A DNA stretch of 39,477 bases, taken from positions 1 to 39,477 of the IMG/VR virus record IMGVR_UViG_3300007512_002366. One strand, given 5' to 3'. Source of the DNA: a virus. The notes beneath the pieces are model-generated. The model did no database searches, had not been told where the DNA came from, and saw only the letters and a program-made list of their open reading frames with translations. Position 1 is the stretch's first letter. The number at the start of each line of letters is the position of its first letter. Made by a program: the position numbers and the translations under genes. Below are positions 32,706-39,367 of the stretch, one piece after another.

Positions 32706-32976
32706 TTATAAAGCCCTCGCCGCGCTCTTTCTTGGCGCGCTTCTTCTTTTTCTTTTCCTGTTTTTCAACAGCAGGTGCTCTTGTTTTTACAACAAACTTG
32801 CCATCAGAATTGCGGCGGCGAACTTTAACTTCCATATTGTTCTGTCCGCTGGCCTTCCAGATAATCTTTAGGTCTTCTCGTGCTTGATCGGCAGATTCAA
32901 AAGTATCGTGTGTGGAATCAATATCCCATGTTCTTCCGGGTATTACTACCTGTGTTGGTGTTGTTTCTTCAGTCAT
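32698..32976 (-). CDS. Uncharacterised protein with basic tail (92 aa)
   Basis: A short fold with PGRTWDIDSTHDTFESADQA, KIIWKASGQNNMEVKVRR and GKFVVKTR, followed by a strongly basic tail (EKKKKKRAKKERGEG). Repeatedly seen in marine phages as far as I recall, function unknown; the tail suggests nucleic-acid binding. It starts 46 bases past the tRNA gene and lacks a clear ribosome-binding site. Confidence 0.7.
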   Translation of the reverse strand: MTEETTPTQVVIPGRTWDIDSTHDTFESADQAREDLKIIWKASGQNNMEVKVRRRNSDGKFVVKTRAPAVEKQEKKKKKRAKKERGEGFING

Positions 32977-33021
32977 ATAAAAATAATATTATAAAATGGT
33001 AAAAGTGTTAAGTATTTTCTA

Positions 33022-33094
33022 AGCCTCCGGACAGATTCGAACTGACGACCTGCTGATTACAAATCAGCTGCTCTACCAACTGAGCTACAGAGGC
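33022..33094 (-). tRNA. tRNA-Thr (anticodon TGT)
   Basis: On the minus strand the gene begins GCCTCTGTAGCTCAG and ends TCTGTCCGGAGGCT. The acceptor stem pairs G1-C72 through G7-C66 with one T-G wobble. The D-arm is GCTCAGTTGGTAGAGC and the anticodon loop TTTGTAA reads TGT. The T-arm has GTTCGAATC with one T-T mismatch (positions 50-64). CCA is not encoded. It is the only tRNA in the window. Confidence 0.93.
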
Positions 33095-33095
33095 A

Positions 33096-33248
33096 TTATT
33101 TGTTCATTAATTCTAGTAGCTTTTTACAAAGTGCAACGATTATCTTGTTTCTGTCGTAGAAAATGTTTAATTCATCTAGACCCGCAAGAGACTTAATTTT
33201 TTTGATTTCCTTCTCATCTAAATTATCTAGATCAATATCTTTTTTCAT
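33096..33248 (-). CDS. Tiny uncharacterised protein (50 aa)
   Basis: ATG 33248 (MKKDIDLDNLDEKEIKKI) to TAA 33096 gives a charged helical protein of 50 residues. The ATGA overlap with the next gene upstream (33245-33412), and its end 2 bases before the tRNA, fit the tight packing of the region. No family recognised. It ends LLELMNK. Confidence 0.6.
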   Translation of the reverse strand: MKKDIDLDNLDEKEIKKIKSLAGLDELNIFYDRNKIIVALCKKLLELMNK

Positions 33249-33412
33249 TTCCAGTGCCAGAACCATCTGCCGAGATATGTTTGATGAGGGCCAAAATGTT
33301 TTTCGTTTCTAACACAGAAATATGTTGAATCTCCAAAATTTATTTTGATACTACATTGTTGTTTTTCTATAGAAGAAAATTTACTAAATATTCTTTTTAG
33401 CCATCGTAGCAC
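33245..33412 (-). CDS. Tiny uncharacterised protein, GTG start (55 aa)
   Basis: A GTG at 33412 follows the strong site AGGAGGGGG and opens 55 residues: VLRWLKRIFSKFSS, then SIKINFGDSTYFCVRNEKHFGPHQTYLG and a Trp-rich ending RWFWHWK. The N-terminal part may be an amphipathic membrane-binding helix. The ribosome-binding site and ATGA coupling to the following gene support it despite its size. Confidence 0.62.
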   Translation of the reverse strand: MLRWLKRIFSKFSSIEKQQCSIKINFGDSTYFCVRNEKHFGPHQTYLGRWFWHWK

Positions 33413-33434
33413 ACTTGCCCCCTCCTGTAAATAA

Positions 33435-35351
33435 CTATATGCTTTTAAAGGGAAATTCTACTTTAAATTCTTTTCCTAATGTTTTGTCGAAATTCTCTTT
33501 TGAACTTATAAACCACTGTTTAACAGCGTCTAAGCTTCGAGCTGCAGCTTCTTGGCCAGTTTTTAATCCTTCATTGCGAAGTTCAAAATTTAATTTTCCT
33601 TGAATGTGATCCCAAGATTGGCCGGCGGGCGAATCAATAGGTTTTTTGCTTTTTGGCAAATCAAATATGTCTTCTAAATCTTGCATAGCGTGCATTTTTG
33701 ATAATTCTTGGTCCAAATTACGAGCAAACCTAATTATTTTCTCACTTTTGTCTTCAAATATAGCCAGCGCGAAAAGACGTTTGGTACTATATCCGCCAAG
33801 CGTTCCTGCTTCATATTGGCTTCGAAGATATTGGTCTACATTTTCAAAAGTTTGACCTCTCATATGAATTGATATAACATCGGCTATATGTTCTAGTTCT
33901 TCTTTATTTGGAGATCTTCCTATTAATTCGTTGAAGGCTTTTTTAATATAAGGAAAAGCTTCTCTAGTGTACTTGTGCATCTCTCTTCGTTTTACATGAA
34001 CGAAGGACATTTTATTATCAAAACTTTCAACTTGATCTATCATATTTCTACTGAAAAACACTGCTTGCATTGGTTCTGCGTGATGAATCATACCTTTGCC
34101 TACATAATCCGATACTCCGCCGACACCGATTGCTCTCCAAATTTTTGACCAACCTTGCATATCATTGGTTTTTTGTTTGGTATAGCTTCTTGTAATGTTC
34201 CATAATATTCCCAAAGGAAATTTATGATGTGCGCCATCAGTAGCTAGCTGTACTGCGGGGCTCATTTTAATTGTTTGTATATTGCCAGATTTATTATCTT
34301 TAATACCTAGGTGCTTTTTCCACTGTTCTGCAGTAAAATAACCCCATCTATTACCAGTACCTATTACGTCACTAATGCCCAAGGACGGATAATCCGGGTT
34401 CTTTTTTAGTGCTTCTTGTGATTTTTTCTTTAGAAAATCCCACGCATACATTATTGCTTTTGCATGATTTAGATTAAATCCTGGTTCCTTTATTACGCCT
34501 TCTGGATATTTCTCACTAGGCCTCTGCAAAGTTCGTACTGAATCGACTTCAGGGTCGTACCCTATTTTTTTATGTATTGTGTCGACGTACTGTTGAGTAG
34601 CATCAAATTGGCCTTTGACAGCGTAGCTAGCTACCCACCTTATCATATTACTAAAATAATCTAGTCGCGAATACGGGCCAGGATACTTAAAATACTTTTT
34701 TATCTCTTCAAATGCATCTTTTAAATTAGGATCTGCTGTATGGCTTTCTAAAAAGTATTCATCATCTTTTTTACTCAAAAGTCGTCTCAAATCATCGATA
34801 GCATTAAGTTCTTCTTCGACGTGTCCTTTTTCTACTTGTTTCTTAAACTTCTCAAACTCTTCATACATATAGGGAACTTGTTCAAGGTAGCTATCTATTT
34901 CTCCATCCGGAGTTCTTCTGGCCATTCTTTTTGTAAGCTTTTTGCCTACGGGCCCAGAAAACAACTTTACTAATTTCTCATCTAAGTCTTGTTCCGTAAA
35001 GCTTTTGTCGACATATAAAACTTCAGTATCTTTTCTTGGTCTGACTACATGAAGAAACTTTCTTTCAGATGCAAAAGGTATCTTTCCTTTTTCAAGCTGC
35101 CCAAGAATCTCTTCATTAACAGGATAAAAATAAATTCCCAATGGAGTTTCATATCCCGATTGAGGTTTAATACCAATCTTGTTCAGATCCGAAAAATGCA
35201 TATAATGAGTCGGCTTCTGCCCTGAAGGAACAGAATACTTCTTAAGCTTTTCTAGCATAGTCGGAAGATTAATGCCGCGCTTTTTAGCAGCAGTTGCTTC
35301 GTCAATATTATCTTCTTGTAAGAATTTTTGCCAGTTATTATGAAAAGTCAT
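33435..35351 (-). CDS. Large candidate injected protein with ADP-ribosyltransferase-like N-terminal domain
   Basis: The 638-residue product begins MTFHNNWQKFLQEDNID, a capsid-targeting-like leader with L-Q-E before a possible cleavage site. Residues about 45-140 (THYMHFSDLNKIGIKPQSG, then TPLGIYFYPV) resemble the ADP-ribosyltransferase-type fold found in large-phage virion proteins. The long helical rest contains FKYPGPYSRLDYFSNMIRWV and WKKHLGIKD, and is of unknown function. By analogy with T4 Alt it may be packed in the head and enter the host with the DNA; this is inference. It heads a block of three genes with similar leaders. Confidence 0.62.
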   Translation of the reverse strand: MTFHNNWQKFLQEDNIDEATAAKKRGINLPTMLEKLKKYSVPSGQKPTHYMHFSDLNKIGIKPQSGYETPLGIYFYPVNEEILGQLEKGKIPFASERKFLHVVRPRKDTEVLYVDKSFTEQDLDEKLVKLFSGPVGKKLTKRMARRTPDGEIDSYLEQVPYMYEEFEKFKKQVEKGHVEEELNAIDDLRRLLSKKDDEYFLESHTADPNLKDAFEEIKKYFKYPGPYSRLDYFSNMIRWVASYAVKGQFDATQQYVDTIHKKIGYDPEVDSVRTLQRPSEKYPEGVIKEPGFNLNHAKAIMYAWDFLKKKSQEALKKNPDYPSLGISDVIGTGNRWGYFTAEQWKKHLGIKDNKSGNIQTIKMSPAVQLATDGAHHKFPLGILWNITRSYTKQKTNDMQGWSKIWRAIGVGGVSDYVGKGMIHHAEPMQAVFFSRNMIDQVESFDNKMSFVHVKRREMHKYTREAFPYIKKAFNELIGRSPNKEELEHIADVISIHMRGQTFENVDQYLRSQYEAGTLGGYSTKRLFALAIFEDKSEKIIRFARNLDQELSKMHAMQDLEDIFDLPKSKKPIDSPAGQSWDHIQGKLNFELRNEGLKTGQEAAARSLDAVKQWFISSKENFDKTLGKEFKVEFPFKSI

Positions 35352-35362
35352 ATTTTATCCTA

Positions 35363-36247
35363 CTAAATAAATAGTTCTTGAGACTGCTTCTGAATTTGTC
35401 GATACAGTCTTTTTCTAAACTTATTTAACTCTTGTTGATTACTCTTTAGTACTTCTGCATAGTCCCTCACTACTCTTGATATCTCCGGATACCTTTCTAA
35501 ATCGACAGGATTAAGCCTTTTTATCGCTTCAAGAGCTTTCTCGGGCCCATACTTATCTAGGAGCTGTTCTGCTGCTTCGTGGGCATACGCGTCAATTTCT
35601 CCGTGTCTGGTGAGATATAGTTCTCTCTCATCTACTATTTCCTCTTCTGGGGGGTATTCTCCACATATTTCAAAATATCTCTCTGGGTCACCGGCGGGAA
35701 CTTGTTTTGTATCACATACCATTTCTCGATATGCCTCATAATCAGACAGTCTTTTTGATTTCGCTTGATTTTTCAATTGATAAAAGTGTATCAATTCATG
35801 ATTAATTGTTGTAGATATATTTTTAGATAGTTCAAGTGAATCCAACTCGTTAAGATCAAATTCATTAGATATTGGTCTAAGTTCAATCCAAACAACATGT
35901 TGACCGTCTAATTCTTCATATGGTCCCCTATATTGAGCCTGTAATATCCAATTGTCTGGATATCCATCGTATTCATCTTTCGGACCTAAAACATATTTCT
36001 CATCGCCAACAGAAATACTGAAATATATATCTGATATTTGATTGAGAGCTTCTTGAAGTGTTTCAGAGGCCGGTGTTCCCATTAAATTATCTAAACCATC
36101 TGACTTTATATCAATATCTATGGGATTATTTGGTTGTTCCCAAAATTTAGAATCAACAATTGTTTGAAAAATAGCATCTTTTAGTTCTGTTTCTAAAGAT
36201 GTAACTTCGTTTACATACTTCCGCCAATTTTCAAGTAGGAGTTTCAT
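35363..36247 (-). CDS. Putative HELIH zinc metallopeptidase with capsid-targeting-like leader
   Basis: 294 residues. The leader MKLLLENWRKYVNEVTSLE has the same ENWR core as the next gene. The peptidase motif TTINHELIHFYQ (147-158; H150, E151, H154) is followed by HGEIDAYAHEAAE (215-227), where E217 is a fitting third zinc ligand. The middle carries YRGPYEELDGQHVVWIELRP, a strand-rich region. A protease delivered with the genome, or acting in the head, is the natural inference. TAATG overlap links it to 36247-36807. Confidence 0.75.
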   Translation of the reverse strand: MKLLLENWRKYVNEVTSLETELKDAIFQTIVDSKFWEQPNNPIDIDIKSDGLDNLMGTPASETLQEALNQISDIYFSISVGDEKYVLGPKDEYDGYPDNWILQAQYRGPYEELDGQHVVWIELRPISNEFDLNELDSLELSKNISTTINHELIHFYQLKNQAKSKRLSDYEAYREMVCDTKQVPAGDPERYFEICGEYPPEEEIVDERELYLTRHGEIDAYAHEAAEQLLDKYGPEKALEAIKRLNPVDLERYPEISRVVRDYAEVLKSNQQELNKFRKRLYRQIQKQSQELFI

Positions 36248-36807
36248 TAAGCGATCCTTTTTATTTCATTCGGGCTATAACCACGAAGAGAGACCGCCGT
36301 ACCAGTTGTATCGATAACTGCTTGCTGCAAAGCCGTTCGAGGTCTTATAACATCAACCAATTCTTCAAAATATACATCATTATATGTATCATCTTGATAT
36401 GGAGATCCCCAACCCGCATTGTTCATATATGTTTGTAGCGGTTCGGGTACTTCGTCTCTATCTGACCACCAAAAGTGATCCTCCTCTCTGTTAGCATCAT
36501 GATCTTCGAGCGAGGGAAGATCTGGCAATAATAGTTCATCACCAACATCTACTTGAAACGCGGCTCCTTCGTATTCTCTTGTTGTTGACTTGTTTGGTTC
36601 TTTCGAAAGATAAACCGGCCTCATTCCATACACCTCATCGGCCCAGTGGTCTCCGAGAGTGAAGCCTCCAACAAAGCCACCGTGATCTGCATATATGCCT
36701 TCTTGCTCGACATCATTTGCAGTTGTTTCGTGAGTTGTGTGGTACCAAATATTGTTATTTAGAGATTCCGTTAAATATTGGCGCCAGTTTTCAAATAGGA
36801 GTTTCAT
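36247..36807 (-). CDS. Candidate ADP-ribosyltransferase-fold protein with capsid-targeting-like leader
   Basis: 186 residues. The leader MKLLFENWRQYLTES is followed by NNIWYHTTHETTANDVEQEGI (18-38), the H-T and glycine layout of the first strand and helix of ADP-ribosyltransferase-like folds. RPVYLSKEPN (63-72) and YEGAAFQVDVGDELLLPD match the later strands. Catalytic-site assignment is uncertain: a Glu in YFEELVDVIRP is a possible third residue. By analogy with T4 Alt/Mod such a protein would modify host RNA polymerase or ribosomal proteins early. It starts after an AGAGG site. Confidence 0.6.
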   Translation of the reverse strand: MKLLFENWRQYLTESLNNNIWYHTTHETTANDVEQEGIYADHGGFVGGFTLGDHWADEVYGMRPVYLSKEPNKSTTREYEGAAFQVDVGDELLLPDLPSLEDHDANREEDHFWWSDRDEVPEPLQTYMNNAGWGSPYQDDTYNDVYFEELVDVIRPRTALQQAVIDTTGTAVSLRGYSPNEIKRIA

Positions 36808-37010
36808 TTTTGTAACCTCTTATTTGCATAAGTATTCCATTCATAAACTTTTTTAAGTGTACTTTCTAAATTCCATTTTACTGGCATATCGGTTGGCACA
36901 AGGGCGTGAAATAAAAACATTATTCCGCCTAAAATTAAATTTATTCCAACTTTTCCTGCGAATAAAAAATGACTAAGATAAGTTTCGTTGTTATCTTTAA
37001 GGTGTTTCAT
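36804..37010 (-). CDS. Small membrane protein, DUF6356-like (68 aa)
   Basis: The protein opens with MKHLKDNNETYLSHFLFAGKVG and has one strong membrane segment (VGINLILGGIMFLFHALVP). This HL...Y..H...A...HALVP pattern is that of the DUF6356 family of unknown function. It overlaps the next gene by 4 bases. A TATAAATA box lies just upstream (37030-37023), but with only 12 bases before the ATG. Confidence 0.65.
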   Translation of the reverse strand: MKHLKDNNETYLSHFLFAGKVGINLILGGIMFLFHALVPTDMPVKWNLESTLKKVYEWNTYANKRLQK

Positions 37011-37022
37011 TATACTAAATAG

Positions 37023-37030
37023 TATTTATA
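37023..37030 (-). promoter_or_regulatory. TATAAATA box, doubtful late promoter
   Basis: A perfect minus-strand TATAAATA overlaps the stop codon of 37026-37565 and lies 12 bases ahead of the next ATG. The expected start would leave a leader of about 6 bases without a ribosome-binding site, so this may be chance. Confidence 0.25.
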
Positions 37031-37565
37031 TGTCTATATTGGCTAATATCTTATTAAGATTATTAATAAATTCTGTATGTTTAAATGTCCACCCTTCATA
37101 TAGATTTCCTTCGTGATCCGGATCTCCCTGAGAACTTCCAGTATTCCATAAAGCAATATGTACTAGTTCGTGAATTAATGCAGTGGACGCAATTCTATTG
37201 TATCTGTTTTTCCATATACGTATATAACTTGGGGATATAGCTACACCTCTGAAAGTGCCGCTATTAATATTTCCATCAACAGAATATCCTAGCGCCCTTT
37301 GAGACTTTTCGTCTGTCCACTCTATCATAATAGAATTTAAAGCTAAAAAAACCTTATCATCTTTGTCACCGAACTCTTGTTTCCAGTGCTTATAAAATAT
37401 TTGTAAAGCTCTAGACACATTATCTGTAGATGGCCAAGAATTGGTTTCTTGTATTTGCCAAGCATTTGTATGGTTTGGCAATTTAACCAGTTGTGTGTTT
37501 AAATAAGAAGGAGTTGGGCTACAACTAATTAATATTATAGATAAAAATATTAGTAATAGTCTCAT
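37026..37565 (-). CDS. Zinc metallopeptidase-like lipoprotein
   Basis: 179 residues. The N terminus MRLLLIFLSIILISC is a lipoprotein signal with Cys15. The catalytic motif STALIHELVHIALW (127-140; H132, E133, H136) is followed by DPDHEGNLYEGW, in which D150 or H151 may be the third ligand, as in aspzincin- or SprT-like peptidases. It would be periplasmic. A role in lysis or receptor modification is possible. An AGGAGG site lies 13 bases before the ATG. Confidence 0.76.
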   Translation of the reverse strand: MRLLLIFLSIILISCSPTPSYLNTQLVKLPNHTNAWQIQETNSWPSTDNVSRALQIFYKHWKQEFGDKDDKVFLALNSIMIEWTDEKSQRALGYSVDGNINSGTFRGVAISPSYIRIWKNRYNRIASTALIHELVHIALWNTGSSQGDPDHEGNLYEGWTFKHTEFINNLNKILANIDI

Positions 37566-37586
37566 TTATCATAGGGCCCTCCTAAA

Positions 37587-37985
37587 TTAATTAACTAAAC
37601 TGTAGTTTCTTTCAAACGTTTTCATTATTGCATGATTGCGGCCGAGAGTATAAATGATTTCTATTGGATCAAAGCCGGTAATTATTTTATTTCCAATTAC
37701 AAAGACCGGCACTGATCTAATTTTTTTCTTGTAATTTATTCTTTTAGCTGTTTTCATCAGCCTTTCATAATCTTCAGGATCTTCAAAATCATATTTGATG
37801 TATTTAATATTATTTTTATTTAAGAATATTTCTGATCGTTCACACCAATAACACCAAGAAGTAGCATATAAAACTACTGTATCTTCTGGAATTTTTTCAC
37901 TAGTTATTTCAATATGTTCTTGATTACAAGATACAAATAAAAAGAATAATAACAGTAATTTAGTTATGATTTTCTTTACTTTCAT
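37587..37985 (-). CDS. Glutaredoxin-like lipoprotein
   Basis: 132 residues with a lipoprotein signal ending FVSC (Cys20) and a glutaredoxin fold: VVLYATSWCYWCERSE (37-52, redox C45 and C48), IKYIKYDFED, and RSVPVFVIGNKIITGFD with the cis-Pro93. It would be anchored in the periplasm, unlike cytoplasmic phage glutaredoxins, and act on disulfides there. This is the second exported redox protein in the window. Confidence 0.85.
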   Translation of the reverse strand: MKVKKIITKLLLLFFLFVSCNQEHIEITSEKIPEDTVVLYATSWCYWCERSEIFLNKNNIKYIKYDFEDPEDYERLMKTAKRINYKKKIRSVPVFVIGNKIITGFDPIEIIYTLGRNHAIMKTFERNYSLVN

Positions 37986-38023
37986 ATATTATCCATATGA
38001 TAAGACATCCAAGAAGTATTAAT

Positions 38024-38173
38024 TTAATCTCCACCATAAGTTTTCCAAAGTTCTATAGCTTCTTCAAATTCAGCTAAACATTCTGGATTTAATGATTTTA
38101 ATGCATCATCTAATATTTTTTTATTTTCAGGTTTCATATATTTTTCTATTATCTTATCAAGCGAGTTCTTCAT
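38024..38173 (-). CDS. Tiny uncharacterised protein (49 aa)
   Basis: ATG 38173 (MKNSLDKIIEKYMKP) to TAA 38024 gives 49 residues ending ELWKTYGGD. The start lies 17 bases inside the preceding gene with a GGAAGAAG stretch before it. The middle, KKILDDALKSLNPECLAEFEEAIELW, is helical. Without this gene there would be about 170 bases of empty sequence, unusual here. No family recognised. Confidence 0.55.
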   Translation of the reverse strand: MKNSLDKIIEKYMKPENKKILDDALKSLNPECLAEFEEAIELWKTYGGD

Positions 38174-38474
38174 CTTCTTCCAATTTCATTTTAGTAACAG
38201 AATGTTTTAAAGCAGAAGCTAATGGTTGAAATGCTAAATGATTACTTAAAATATTGGCCGCATCTAATATAACACTCTCTTCCTCTGGAGTAAATCCAAC
38301 AGGAATATTTGTTGGCTCGGGAGATGGTTCTGATATGCCTCTAGCTCTTGCAAATGCTCTGTTCCATCGATCGGACCCGGGTTCAGCATATGCTTCAGAA
38401 ATAGTCTGTTTAATAATTTTTCTTAACAGTTCATTAGTTAAGGTTTTTTTGGTTTTTTTATCTCTAGTTTCCAT
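38157..38474 (-). CDS. Uncharacterised small helical protein (105 aa) with leader-like N terminus
   Basis: After a basic start (METRDKKTKKTL) the sequence TNELLRKIIKQTISEAYAEPG has the amphipathic helix and I-S-E/A junction seen in the other leader proteins. The rest, DRWNRAFARARGISEP and EESVILDAANILSNHLAFQPLA, is helical. The start overlaps the upstream gene by 37 bases; no shorter ATG exists. No function can be given. Confidence 0.6.
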   Translation of the reverse strand: METRDKKTKKTLTNELLRKIIKQTISEAYAEPGSDRWNRAFARARGISEPSPEPTNIPVGFTPEEESVILDAANILSNHLAFQPLASALKHSVTKMKLEEDEELA

Positions 38475-38875
38475 TTTTCTTTACCCTTAATAATAACAAC
38501 TAATTGACCAAGTTCAGCCCATATGCCAATTGCGGCCGGCATAATATTTGGTATATAATCTCCACTCTCTACTTTAGATATAAAATATACTGAAGATAGA
38601 ATTACCTGGGCTTCTTCATTTTTTAATTCTGATATCTCGAAAGTCTTTTTACTCTTGTGTAGTTTTTCTAACCAATCTATACTTCGAGCGAATAAATCAG
38701 AATAATCCTTTTTGGATTTCTTTTTAGATATTTTTGTAGAATCGTATAAGTGACCTTTTATGGTTGTGATATGAAGGTCTTTTAGCGGAGTAGTAAATAC
38801 AGTTACTTTAGCATTTGCTGCTAAGGGAAGAAAACAAAGTAGCAGAGCTATAGTTAACTTCTTTAATTTATACAT
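38438..38875 (-). CDS. Exported uncharacterised protein (145 aa)
   Basis: A Sec signal peptide is clear: positive start, hydrophobic LTIALLLCFLPLAANA, cleavage expected after ANA (residue 22). The mature protein is basic (ISKKKSKKDY, GKEKWKLEIKKPKKP) with a strand-rich middle (AQVILSSVYFIS, LGQLVVIIKG). Family not recognised. It starts in a TAATG overlap with 38875-39168. Confidence 0.68.
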   Translation of the reverse strand: MYKLKKLTIALLLCFLPLAANAKVTVFTTPLKDLHITTIKGHLYDSTKISKKKSKKDYSDLFARSIDWLEKLHKSKKTFEISELKNEEAQVILSSVYFISKVESGDYIPNIMPAAIGIWAELGQLVVIIKGKEKWKLEIKKPKKP

Positions 38876-39168
38876 TATGCACCCGGGCCGGATGGCATGT
38901 CTGTATTTAATTTATTTTTTAATTTCTTTAAAATTAAATCTCCGCGGGGAATACTGGCAATATGATTAACTACTGCATCTAGAAACGCCATGCCTTCTTT
39001 TGGTTGATCAATTTTCTGTAGATACATCAGAGCCTTCGCTACATCTCCTTTGGGCTCATCTGTGGCTGGTGCCGCAGCCGGCTCAGGAGCTGCTTCGGGC
39101 ACCTCTTCCGATAAGTTTCCTAACTCTTCTTTAATAAGTGATTTTAAGATTTCTCTTGATAATTTCAT
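38875..39168 (-). CDS. Small protein with capsid-targeting-like leader (97 aa)
   Basis: MKLSREILKSLIKEELGNLSEEVPEA: an amphipathic helix with L-I-K-E and L-S-E, then a Pro/Ala/Glu-rich linker (EAAPEPAAAPATDEP) and a folded C-terminal part with DVAKALMYLQKIDQPKEGMAF and GDLILKKLKNKL. N termini like this are common among marine phage proteins, to my recollection. A strong AAAGGAG site precedes the ATG. Likely virion-associated; function unknown. Confidence 0.7.
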   Translation of the reverse strand: MKLSREILKSLIKEELGNLSEEVPEAAPEPAAAPATDEPKGDVAKALMYLQKIDQPKEGMAFLDAVVNHIASIPRGDLILKKLKNKLNTDMPSGPGA

Positions 39169-39181
39169 TTTGTAAACTCCT

Positions 39182-39367
39182 TTAATCTGTTACTATCGAT
39201 TCTGATAGATAATGTTTTTGAAAATCTTCGTCTTCTTTCTTCCATATAAGTTTCAGAACTTCTAGTGTATGCTCTTTTGTTATTTCTGTATAGGTTTCAC
39301 TAAGATTTTGTCTGGCTTCTTTCCAAGTCATCTTGTCTTTTTCTAAATCTACGCATATTAAACACAT
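39182..39367 (-). CDS. Small marine-phage type protein (61 aa)
   Basis: MCLICVDLEKDKMTWKEARQ, with an N-terminal C-x-x-C, then a helical ELTKE-like region (ITKEHTLEVLKLIWKKEDEDF). It resembles a family of very small proteins found in marine myoviruses; function unknown. The start directly follows the TGA of the partial gene upstream. Confidence 0.7.
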   Translation of the reverse strand: MCLICVDLEKDKMTWKEARQNLSETYTEITKEHTLEVLKLIWKKEDEDFQKHYLSESIVTD

